From Treponema sp. (lineage in GTDB: Bacteria; Spirochaetota; Spirochaetia; Treponematales; Treponemataceae): a DNA stretch of 9,477 nt. This document shows, piece after piece, positions 1 to 7,443 of the stretch; position 1 is the stretch's first letter, and each line of letters opens with the position of its first letter. The stretch is from assembly GCA_017453705.1 (NCBI GenBank), contig JAFTEK010000275.1, positions 1 to 9,477 of the forward strand, given 5' to 3'. Under the pieces are notes generated by a model. That model was not told the origin of the DNA and ran no database searches. It worked only from the letters and a program-made list of their open reading frames with translations. A program made the position numbers and the translations under genes.

Positions 1-19
1 ATTCTATTCTATTCTATTC
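1..19. repeat. ATTCT pentanucleotide tandem repeat (window edge)
   Basis: The window opens with ATTCT repeated three times plus a partial ATTC. The left end is cut by the window, so the full copy number is unknown. It lies in non-coding DNA upstream of the operon. Such short repeats can vary in number by slippage, but nothing here shows that this one does. Confidence 0.6.
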
Positions 20-35
20 GCCTTATTGGCGTTTT
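19..35 (+). terminator. weak terminator-like hairpin
   Basis: A 4-bp all-GC stem, CGCC (19-22) with GGCG (28-31), encloses a TTATT loop and is followed by TTTT (32-35). It could end transcription of a gene lying left of the window. The stem is short and the T run only four bases, so this is a weak candidate. Confidence 0.25.
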
Positions 36-68
36 AAAAAATAACTTTCAGAAACATACATATCTCCT

Positions 69-118
69 CACATCAGGCATGCCGTGCCATTCCGAAGGTC
101 GTGGTATGCCTGAATGTG
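69..118. promoter_or_regulatory. long imperfect inverted repeat in the leader of the operon
   Basis: CACAT (69-73) pairs with ATGTG (114-118). After one unpaired A (113), CAGGCAT (74-80) pairs with ATGCCTG (106-112), and the stem continues to about base 86 against base 100 through CC/GG and several G-T pairs. This gives close to 18 pairs with a single bulge and a loop around 87-99. It ends 12 bases before the Shine-Dalgarno of the GTPase gene. There is no proper T tract, so it is not an obvious terminator. An operator for a dimeric regulator, an attenuator or an mRNA-stabilising structure are all possible. I could not identify a convincing sigma-70 promoter in 1-140. Confidence 0.5.
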
Positions 119-140
119 CTTTAACCCATGAGGTGTCATA

Positions 141-2858
141 ATGTCAGTACCTGTCAAAATGCGGATTGAGTATTATCCCGCACGGAAATCCATTGATTTC
201 GTTTTATATGAGCTTGACGGCAAAATCGTCCAGGACAAGGACGACAAGCTGGAAAAATATGCAAAGGATGAGAAAGGCAGTTTCGTGCTGAACTTGCACG
301 GGAACGATTTCTTTGATGACATCATGCATCCGTTCTTTGCCCGTTCTACCGTTCCGGTCAGCATAAAGACAACGAGGGACGATTATGAGGATTTCAAGCG
401 CATGGTGGAATCCTACAATGATAAGCTTGGAAATGAAAAAATCAAACTTTGTGAGCTTGAGAAAGACGATGAACTTCCTGATATGTGGCAGGTCTTTAAC
501 AATTCCAAGAAATGGTGGAAAAATGTGCTGGTTTTGCTCTGCAAAGCCTACAAGGAAATTGCAAACATTCCCTGCGAAAAACCAAATACCAGCGCATATA
601 TCAAAGATGCCGCCAACAGGATAAAGTCAGCAGCTGAGAAGCTGAACGCGAAGCTTGGCTCGATTGATGACAACAAAATAAACCTGTGCTTCATAGGTGC
701 TTACAGTTCCGGCAAGTCCACGCTCATAAATGCCATCTTGGGCTACCGCATATTGCCGGTCAGCATGAAGTCAGAGACAGCGAAGATGATGCGGGTTACG
801 GGTGTTCCCAGTATGGAAAGCTCCTTCATAGAATTCAAAGGGAAGGAGAAAGGTTCCGCTCGTATTTGCTGGGACAAAGATGCAAAGCGCCTCCAAATCT
901 CCAAATGCAGTCTTGACGAAAAGATTCGCGGTGAAATACAGGCAGAGCTGAATGATTGTTCCGGAAAAGAATTGTACAAGCAGATGCACAATTGCCTTGA
1001 CAAGATTAACAAGAGAGGAGATCTCGGTGATACCGTGCAGATAGGATTCCCGATTCCCTTGGATGGGGACGTGCTCCAGTACACCATCACAGACACACCT
1101 GGAAGCGACAGCAACTATGGAAGCCACAAGAGAACCCTCGATGAAGCCCTGAGCAAGCAGGAGAATTCCATTGCTATACTCGTCATCAAGCCGGATGGCT
1201 TTGAAGGCAGCGCGAATAATATCATCCTGACAGAACTTCTGAAAAACAGGAATGAGAAGCAGGGCTATGTCGATATGGAGCAGTCTTTCTTCGTCATAAA
1301 TAAGATGGACAGCAACAAAAAAGACAACTATGTCCTTGAGTCCGGTACGTTGGAAGGGGATGGATTCAGCATAAACCTCAGTGACAGGAAGCTTTTCTTT
1401 GTTTCCGGAGAAATCGCGTATAACATCCGGGCACGGAAAAACGGAATCGTGGATGAAGATTTGGAGGATTGGTACAGGACAAATGTTCCCGCATGCTATA
1501 CATCCCTGAACGGCAAGTATTATACGCACAACCATTACGGAAGCTCTCAGTTCGCCACAAAGAAAATGAGGGACGAATCCAATGCAAAGCTTGAAAAAGC
1601 CGTGAAATGCAATGATGATTATACCAAATACCTTGTATGCTCCGGTGTCTGGTCCCTTGAGCAGGAAATCGCCCGGTACGGGCAACGTCATGCCGTCTCG
1701 GTAAAAGCCGTCTCGCTGATAAAGGATATTAAGGATGCCTGTGAATCCGTGAGCAAGATGGTAAAGCAGACCGAGAATGAGACAAGCGGAGAAGCAGGTC
1801 TGTCAGCTGAGACGGACAGGGTCAAAGGTATTATCTCCTGCATAAAGGAAGAATTCCAAACCCTGCCGTCAGACATACGGACACAACTGGGAATAGACAG
1901 CAGCTCATTCCAAGAGAAGCTCCTTGACCCCGTAAGGGAAATCCTGAACGAGAAGCTCCATAGATTCCTCCATCTTTTTAAGGTGAACGTCGAGGATAAC
2001 CTTACGAACAGCGTTCTCAGTGAAGTCAGCAACTTGGAAAGGGAATACGAGGATAAGTATATCCTGAAACGGATGGCTATGCTCGAAGATATCCGGCGCG
2101 AGTTCATCAGCAAACTTCTGAACGAGATAAACGGAGATGACTCCCTATCCGACAAGGTAAAAACGTATCTTGACACTTATAACCTCCCTGATATTCCGAT
2201 GGGGCTGGGTAACGAGGTTACGACGCTCTTTGATGAGGCAAATGTCAATGACTATGACTTGCTTAAGAACCTTGCGGCATCCCTTGCCCGAGGCGTAGAG
2301 AAATACGGGACGGAGGACACGGACAGCCCGAAAGAAGAAGAAACCAGTAAGCCTGCTGAATCCAGGAAAAAAGACGAGGCGAAAAGTCTTCCTGTCATAA
2401 AAGAGCTTGCCACAAAACCTGTGGTAATGGGTATTCTGGAAAAAGCACAGCGTTTCCAGAACATTGCCCAGGACGGAGTAATGACGGCCGGGAAAGTCAT
2501 AGAAGAAACATCAAGGAAGGTCGCACGAAAAATCTCGCCCAAATTACAGGAGCTCAACAAGATAATCCAGCCGCTCCAGACACGGACGATAGACAAGAAG
2601 GATTTCATAGACAACGTCATGGACTTCCTCAACAAACGGCAGGAAGCTTTTACGAGGGAGCTGGAAAAAGACTATGAGAGAGCCCTTGACAAGTTGTGCG
2701 AGGATATTTCCAATGAGTTTTCCGGGAACATCGCGTTTTATTCGTACAGGGCAAAAGCATATATGGAGGAGGTTGTTCCGGCTGAGAAATGCGACAATTG
2801 CATAAAGGAGCTGAGCACGGCAATCAGTGCCATCAGCAAGCAGCTTGAGAAGTTCTAG
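141..2858 (+). CDS. dynamin-like large GTPase
   Basis: This 905-residue protein carries the motifs of a dynamin-superfamily GTPase. They are G1/P-loop GAYSSGKST at 186-194 (K192, S193), a candidate switch-I threonine T213 in the segment SETAKMM, G3 DTPG at 318-321, and G4 NKMD at 387-390. Residues 1-170 form an N-terminal extension of unknown function. Beyond about 520 the protein is mostly charged and helical, broken by a K/E/S/P-rich linker near 728-752, and it ends in another helical segment, as expected of the stalk of bacterial dynamin-like proteins. I see no clear transmembrane helix, so membrane contact may come from a helical tip or from the membrane partner encoded just downstream. 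The family hydrolyses GTP to remodel membranes. LeoA of enterotoxigenic E. coli, a bacterial dynamin linked to toxin release, is a possible precedent. The ATG at 141 is preceded by GAGGTG (130-135) with a 5-base spacer. It is the first gene of the operon. Family is confident; specific role is inferred. Confidence 0.88.
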   Translation: MSVPVKMRIEYYPARKSIDFVLYELDGKIVQDKDDKLEKYAKDEKGSFVLNLHGNDFFDDIMHPFFARSTVPVSIKTTRDDYEDFKRMVESYNDKLGNEKIKLCELEKDDELPDMWQVFNNSKKWWKNVLVLLCKAYKEIANIPCEKPNTSAYIKDAANRIKSAAEKLNAKLGSIDDNKINLCFIGAYSSGKSTLINAILGYRILPVSMKSETAKMMRVTGVPSMESSFIEFKGKEKGSARICWDKDAKRLQISKCSLDEKIRGEIQAELNDCSGKELYKQMHNCLDKINKRGDLGDTVQIGFPIPLDGDVLQYTITDTPGSDSNYGSHKRTLDEALSKQENSIAILVIKPDGFEGSANNIILTELLKNRNEKQGYVDMEQSFFVINKMDSNKKDNYVLESGTLEGDGFSINLSDRKLFFVSGEIAYNIRARKNGIVDEDLEDWYRTNVPACYTSLNGKYYTHNHYGSSQFATKKMRDESNAKLEKAVKCNDDYTKYLVCSGVWSLEQEIARYGQRHAVSVKAVSLIKDIKDACESVSKMVKQTENETSGEAGLSAETDRVKGIISCIKEEFQTLPSDIRTQLGIDSSSFQEKLLDPVREILNEKLHRFLHLFKVNVEDNLTNSVLSEVSNLEREYEDKYILKRMAMLEDIRREFISKLLNEINGDDSLSDKVKTYLDTYNLPDIPMGLGNEVTTLFDEANVNDYDLLKNLAASLARGVEKYGTEDTDSPKEEETSKPAESRKKDEAKSLPVIKELATKPVVMGILEKAQRFQNIAQDGVMTAGKVIEETSRKVARKISPKLQELNKIIQPLQTRTIDKKDFIDNVMDFLNKRQEAFTRELEKDYERALDKLCEDISNEFSGNIAFYSYRAKAYMEEVVPAEKCDNCIKELSTAISAISKQLEKF

Positions 2859-2881
2859 ACAAAAAGGAGCATGCTGTCGTT

Positions 2882-3688
2882 ATGATTGAAAACTATGTGA
2901 CTGGAAACAAGCTCAGCAGGGCGGGCGTTTCCATTGACGTGAAAAACAGGAAGCTTCTTGCGGAAGACATAAAAAAACTTCTGCATGAGATAGACCGTGC
3001 GGTCGCCGACGGAAAGCTTGAAAATCCCTACATCGGGAAAGTGTATGCAGAAAAGCTTGGCAAGGAAAGCTGGAACGAACGGCACCTGGACAAGCTTGTC
3101 GCTGTGGCTTCCTCGTCGGAGTGCTTCAACGAAGATTACCTGCTCTATCTGGCGGAAGTGACAAAATACGTGAAATCTGGAGGTAAAAGAACTATGAAAA
3201 AGATAAAGGCTATCGCAATTACTATACTGGTGTGTTTGCTCGCAGGATTTATCGGGGGCTTTGTTGCCTCATATAAAATTCCGGACAGGTATATGCCGGG
3301 AGCCCTCGCAAAAAACAAGAATTCTGTCGCAAAGGAAGACTACGATAAGCTTCAGAAAGCCTATGACAAGCTGGACAAAGAAAATGCACAGCTGAAAGAC
3401 GACAAAGAGAAAATGGTTTCCTCTGATGAGTATGAGGAATTGAAGAAAGAGAGGGATGATCTTATGAAGCTCCCGAGTATGCAGGTTCTGGTTCTGATAA
3501 GGCAAGCTCTGGCTGAAAACGCAAATAAGAATGAACTACTCGAATCAAAGAAGGAAATCGGCTGTGAGACAGATGATATTGTGAGATTAGCGAAGGAGAT
3601 GAAAATTTCCAAGAAGGATATGGAAAAATTAATTGACGTGTTGGACTTGTCCAAAAAAAAGATTGATTTGAACCAATTCTCGGAGTAA
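2882..3688 (+). CDS. single-pass membrane protein with coiled coil
   Basis: This 268-residue protein is not a family I recognise. Residues 1-100 are a soluble, charged, helical domain. A hydrophobic segment at about 108-130 (IAITILVCLLAGFIGGFVA), flanked by basic MKKIK, is a likely transmembrane helix. Residues 146-195 are a strong coiled-coil candidate rich in K, E, D and L (DKLQKAYDKLDKENAQLKDD and onward), and 200-268 are helical and charged. No signal peptide lies at the N-terminus, so the span is internal. It starts 23 bases after the GTPase stop and ends 5 bases before the ATPase start, so it is co-expressed with both and may anchor one of them to the membrane (inference). The 2882 ATG has AAGGAG upstream at a rather long distance. 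A second in-frame start at 3194 (Met105) has a better placed site. That would produce only the membrane and coiled-coil part. Confidence 0.8.
   Translation: MIENYVTGNKLSRAGVSIDVKNRKLLAEDIKKLLHEIDRAVADGKLENPYIGKVYAEKLGKESWNERHLDKLVAVASSSECFNEDYLLYLAEVTKYVKSGGKRTMKKIKAIAITILVCLLAGFIGGFVASYKIPDRYMPGALAKNKNSVAKEDYDKLQKAYDKLDKENAQLKDDKEKMVSSDEYEELKKERDDLMKLPSMQVLVLIRQALAENANKNELLESKKEIGCETDDIVRLAKEMKISKKDMEKLIDVLDLSKKKIDLNQFSE
3179..3196 (+). promoter_or_regulatory. candidate internal ribosome binding site and start
   Basis: GGAGG (3179-3183) precedes an in-frame ATG (3194-3196, Met105 of the membrane protein) by 10 bases. Initiation here would give a 164-residue protein that begins with a basic MKKIK followed at once by the hydrophobic helix, like a normal N-terminal membrane anchor. 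The GGAGG also encodes Gly-Gly, so it could be chance. Confidence 0.35.
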
Positions 3689-3693
3689 GAATC

Positions 3694-6600
3694 ATGGAAG
3701 ACAGCGACAAGAAGGAAAGCATAAACGAAAAGCTGGCAACTACGGGGCTGGATGCCGCAGTGCTGGAAAACAATCTCTCGCGCATAGCCTACACCCTGGA
3801 CAGGGAGTACCTCTCTCATCTGGACGAGTACGGCGTGCTGAAATTCGGAGAGTATTGCGCTGACCGCAAGATAGATTACAGCAAATCCGCAGGCTTCTTG
3901 AACTATGCGGCTATCAAGGTGTCGGGATTCGTCATCAACAAAGAAGAAAAGGTCTTTGACTGCATGGAGAACGTCATAGGGGCGTTCAGCAACAGCATGG
4001 ACAGCCTGGGATTCATCATGCACCGCAAGCGTGACTCCGTTGACCTGTACTTCATATTCAAGAAAGACGGGGAGGTACAACCCTCATACGTCGGTGACAA
4101 GCTGAGGCTCCTGCAGAATTCATTCTTGGGAAACTTTCCGGGGTCCACCGTCGATGCGATAAACAGCATAGATGACATGCAGAGGGAATTCAAATTCTTT
4201 GGGGACGCAAAATTCATCTCCATGCTGTCCGCCGTTCCGTCGGAAAAATCCGAGGACTACATCAGCCAGGGCATAGAGAAGCTTCTGAACGGCGTTATCC
4301 CCGGAAAAGAGGACGAGGAATATGCTGTGATGATTCTGGCAGAATCCATCACGCAGGAAGGAATACGGCAGATTATCAGCGGTTTTGAGGAGATGGCAAC
4401 TTCCATAACGCCCTATGCGTCCCACCAGTTCCAGACCGGAACGAACGAGGCCGAGTCCAACGGCGAGATGAAGTCCTCCACCGACACGACGGGAATAAGC
4501 CATGCGATAACAAAGACGCACTCCATCAATGTCGGTGTCAGTGTCGGACGGAGCACGACCAACACGAGCGGAATCAACGAGTCCATAACGAATTCCGAAA
4601 GCGACACGGACACGGAGGGAACAACCGATACAGAAACGAACTCTGAGTCCGATACGACGGGCGAAAGCGAATCCGACACGAAAGGCGGAAGTGAGTCCGA
4701 AACGAAGGGCCACAGCGAATCAGAAGCCAAAGGAACCAGCGACACTGTAGGCGGTGCTGTGTCTGCAAGTACGACACTTAATAGCAGTGCTACAGCTGGA
4801 GCAAGCGTTGGTGTCGGGGGAACAGGTGTTAATGCCTCTGCAACAGTTGGTACTTCTGTAACAGGAGGTGTTTCCGCGGACTACCATCATGGATGGAACA
4901 AAACTTTTACGAAGGCAACGAACTATGCAAAAACCACCGCAAAGAATTACGCGAAAACAAAAGCAAAGAGCTTCGCCAAAAACATAGGCAAGAGCATGGC
5001 CAAGTCCATTGCCCGCTCAGCCGCAAAGACCGTCGGCAGGGCAGTCACGGCAGGGACGTTCAGCTCCGTCGCCAAGATGCTCTCGTTGGGCCTTTCCGGC
5101 GGATACGGCTACAGCTGGGGCAAGATAGACACCAATTCCGAGAGCAAGTCGATTACCGACGGAACCAACCACAACGTCACGCTCGGCAGCTCCGAGAACA
5201 CCACGTATACCTACAAGTCATACCAGGTAAACGACCTCCTGCAGAACCTTGAGATGAACATAAAGCGGATTACGGAGAGCAAGGCCACCGGGCTGTGGAA
5301 AACCGCGACATATGTCCTGTCCAAGGACGGAGATACGGCTTCCCGCGTCGCCAACTACCTAAGGGGACTCACGCAGGGAGACGAGTCGTTCTTGGAGACT
5401 GCCATCGTACAGCAGTGGAAAAAGGAAACTGATGATACAGGAAAGGACATAGAAGACTCCCCCTTCCCCGAAATCAAGGAATACCTGACGCACTTTACCC
5501 ACCCGGTATTAGTCAACAGCCAGGATCTGGATTTCAACGAGACAAGCAAGCAGGACATAATCGATGCCGCCAAAGAGGAGCTGAAAGACAGCCCCGAACT
5601 GAGCAAAGGCCTTGAGGAGGCCATCTGGAATTATAGCGGAACGGGTGCCGACATTATTCCTGTTACGCCGACGACGAATGTCTCCACGACGGAGCTTGCC
5701 AGAATCTTCTCCCTGCCTACGCATTCCCTGCCCGGACTCCCTGTGCTGGAGTGCGCGGAATTTGGCAGAAACGTGGCAAGCTACGACATACAGGGCGAGG
5801 AACAGGTCACGGTGACCCTCGGCAAAATTTTCCACATGCACCGGGAGGAAGCCTTGGCCGTACAGCTGGATGCGGACAGCCTTGCCTCACATGCCTTCAT
5901 AACCGGCTCCACGGGCAGCGGTAAGTCCAACACCGTCTACCAGCTGCTCGGCAGCCTGAAGTCGAGGGGCGTGAATTTTCTTGTCGTTGAGCCAGCGAAG
6001 GGCGAATACAAGAACGTGTTTGGAGGACAGAGCGATGTCTTTGTCTACGGCACGAACCCCGATCTTACGCCGCTGCTCCGCATAAATCCGTTCAGCTTCC
6101 CGCACGGCGATAGTGACGCAAGCCGGAACATCCACATTCTGGAACATCTGGACCGGCTGGTGGAAATCTTCAACGTCTGCTGGCCCATGTACGCAGCCAT
6201 GCCCGCCGTCCTCAAGGAGGCGGTGGAAAAATCCTACGAGGACTGCGGCTGGAACCTGACGGAGTCAACAAATGAATACGGGGATGACCTGTACCCTACC
6301 TTTGCCGACATCACGCGCAACATCCGCACGATAATCGACAGCTCCGAATACGATGCGGAGAACAAGGGAGCCTACAAGGGCAGCCTGATAACCCGCCTGA
6401 AGGCACTGACAAACGGCATAAACGGACTGATTTTTACGGCGGACGACATTGAAGACGCTGATCTGTTCGACAGGAATGTCATCGTTGACCTGAGTCGCGT
6501 CGGTTCCACGGAAACAAAGTCGCTCATCATGGGTTTGCTCGTGCTGAAACTGCAGGAGCACCGCATGACGCACAGCGGGATGAACGAGCACCTGCGGCAC

Positions 6601-7443
6601 GTCACGGTATTGGAGGAAGCCCACAACCTGCTCAAGCGTACGAGCACCGAGCAGTCTCAGGACTCCGGCAATCTCTTGGGCAAGTCCGTGGAGATGCTGA
6701 CAAACTCCATCGCGGAGATGCGTACCTACGGAGAGGGCTTTATCATCGCAGACCAGGCTCCGGGACTGCTTGACATGGCGGTCATCCGCAACACGAACAC
6801 CAAGATTATCATGCGCCTTCCCGACCAGGAAGACCGCGAGCTTGTGGGCAAGGCCGCAAGCCTGAATGACGACCAGATAACCGAACTTGCCAAGCTGCCG
6901 CGCGGGGTTGCCGCCGTCTACCAGAACGAGTGGGTGCAGCCCGTCCTGTGCAAGGTAAGGAAGTTCACGGGGGGAGAAAAGGCCTATCAGCCCAGAAAAG
7001 ACAGCGTGAACACTGCAAGCGACAATATCAAGCAACGGCTTGAAATAGCAAAACTGCTGTGCAAGGGCACGGCTGTCAAAAAAGAGGCCGCAAAGGACTA
7101 CGTTTTGCATAAGCTGGGAAGGCTGAGCGCATCCACACAGGTTGCCATCATGAAAACATTGTTCAATCCCCTGCCGAAGCCACGCTATACCAAGCTTGCC
7201 CCCATCGTGTCGGAGTTGTTCCCGGACGTCAGGAAAGCTTTCGTTACTTCGTATGCGCATACGAACGACACCGAGCAATGGACACGGGACGTTGATGACG
7301 CTATCCGTGCGTCATTGAAGGCAAATATGGACGAGGAGCTTCTCCGTGACATACGTCAGTGCGTCATCACCGATTACCTGCACAACGAGCTCAACAAAGA
7401 TGACCAGTTGGAGAGGTGGTCAAAAACTGGAGGAATAAAGTAA
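3694..7443 (+). CDS. HerA/VirB4-like P-loop ATPase (DUF87 type) with low-complexity insert
   Basis: This 1249-residue ATPase belongs to the HerA/FtsK/VirB4 group of hexameric DNA or protein pumps. The Walker A motif is GSTGSGKS at 738-745 (K744, S745). Walker B is VTVLEEAH at 970-977, with E974 and E975 as acidic residues. A sensor segment follows around IIADQ (1017-1021) and NTNTKIIMRL. Residues 1-240 are an uncharacterised domain including the segment NFPGSTVDAI, and about 250-299 are Ser/Thr-rich. Residues 300-352 are a Ser/Thr/Asp/Glu repeat, 353-395 a Gly/Ala/Thr/Ser stretch, and 412-451 a basic four-residue repeat. About 510-690 resembles the domain preceding the P-loop in VirB4/TraC-like ATPases, including the element TTELARIFSLPTHSLPGLPV. 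Residues beyond about 1090 are a helical C-terminal domain. The ATG at 3694 has GGAG (3682-3685) with an 8-base spacer, overlapping the previous gene's stop. The stop TAA overlaps the toxin ATG by one base, so the two are translationally coupled. ATPase family is confident. Whether it moves DNA or the toxin is unknown. Confidence 0.88.
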   Translation: MEDSDKKESINEKLATTGLDAAVLENNLSRIAYTLDREYLSHLDEYGVLKFGEYCADRKIDYSKSAGFLNYAAIKVSGFVINKEEKVFDCMENVIGAFSNSMDSLGFIMHRKRDSVDLYFIFKKDGEVQPSYVGDKLRLLQNSFLGNFPGSTVDAINSIDDMQREFKFFGDAKFISMLSAVPSEKSEDYISQGIEKLLNGVIPGKEDEEYAVMILAESITQEGIRQIISGFEEMATSITPYASHQFQTGTNEAESNGEMKSSTDTTGISHAITKTHSINVGVSVGRSTTNTSGINESITNSESDTDTEGTTDTETNSESDTTGESESDTKGGSESETKGHSESEAKGTSDTVGGAVSASTTLNSSATAGASVGVGGTGVNASATVGTSVTGGVSADYHHGWNKTFTKATNYAKTTAKNYAKTKAKSFAKNIGKSMAKSIARSAAKTVGRAVTAGTFSSVAKMLSLGLSGGYGYSWGKIDTNSESKSITDGTNHNVTLGSSENTTYTYKSYQVNDLLQNLEMNIKRITESKATGLWKTATYVLSKDGDTASRVANYLRGLTQGDESFLETAIVQQWKKETDDTGKDIEDSPFPEIKEYLTHFTHPVLVNSQDLDFNETSKQDIIDAAKEELKDSPELSKGLEEAIWNYSGTGADIIPVTPTTNVSTTELARIFSLPTHSLPGLPVLECAEFGRNVASYDIQGEEQVTVTLGKIFHMHREEALAVQLDADSLASHAFITGSTGSGKSNTVYQLLGSLKSRGVNFLVVEPAKGEYKNVFGGQSDVFVYGTNPDLTPLLRINPFSFPHGDSDASRNIHILEHLDRLVEIFNVCWPMYAAMPAVLKEAVEKSYEDCGWNLTESTNEYGDDLYPTFADITRNIRTIIDSSEYDAENKGAYKGSLITRLKALTNGINGLIFTADDIEDADLFDRNVIVDLSRVGSTETKSLIMGLLVLKLQEHRMTHSGMNEHLRHVTVLEEAHNLLKRTSTEQSQDSGNLLGKSVEMLTNSIAEMRTYGEGFIIADQAPGLLDMAVIRNTNTKIIMRLPDQEDRELVGKAASLNDDQITELAKLPRGVAAVYQNEWVQPVLCKVRKFTGGEKAYQPRKDSVNTASDNIKQRLEIAKLLCKGTAVKKEAAKDYVLHKLGRLSASTQVAIMKTLFNPLPKPRYTKLAPIVSELFPDVRKAFVTSYAHTNDTEQWTRDVDDAIRASLKANMDEELLRDIRQCVITDYLHNELNKDDQLERWSKTGGIK
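4591..4749 (+). repeat. Ser/Thr/Asp/Glu-rich low-complexity repeat inside the ATPase gene
   Basis: Residues about 300-352 of the ATPase are built from degenerate six- to eight-residue units such as SESDTDTEG, SESDTTG, SESDTKG, SESETKG and SESEAKG. The segment is strongly acidic and hydroxyl-rich, likely disordered or extended, and sits before the Gly/Ala stretch and the basic repeat. Confidence 0.75.
4927..5046 (+). repeat. ten-unit Lys/Ala tetrapeptide repeat inside the ATPase gene
   Basis: Residues 412-451 of the ATPase are ten consecutive four-residue units of the form [A/G]-[K/R]-x-x: AKTT, AKNY, AKTK, AKSF, AKNI, GKSM, AKSI, ARSA, AKTV, GRAV. The DNA units are 12 bases and vary at synonymous sites, so the protein pattern is probably selected rather than a recent duplication. 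A period of four would place a slowly twisting basic band next to a small-residue band along a helix. Confidence 0.85.

Noticed and set aside
771..1691. 306-residue open frame on the minus strand
   Set aside because: It lies wholly inside the GTPase gene, whose G1, G3 and G4 motifs are intact. The translated product has no recognisable motif and reads as a codon-bias shadow.
4120..4713. 197-residue minus-strand frame rich in Arg, Val and Gly
   Set aside because: It mirrors the repetitive Ser/Thr/Asp coding repeat of the ATPase; its low complexity is inherited from the other strand.
6265..7278. 337-residue open frame on the minus strand
   Set aside because: It is antisense to the ATPase core containing Walker B. 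The length is explained by C/G-ending codons in the real gene, and no motifs were seen.
7416..7442. Upstream GTG start for the toxin
   Set aside because: It has no ribosome site, while ATG 7443 has GGAGG at 9 bases and the typical TAATG overlap.
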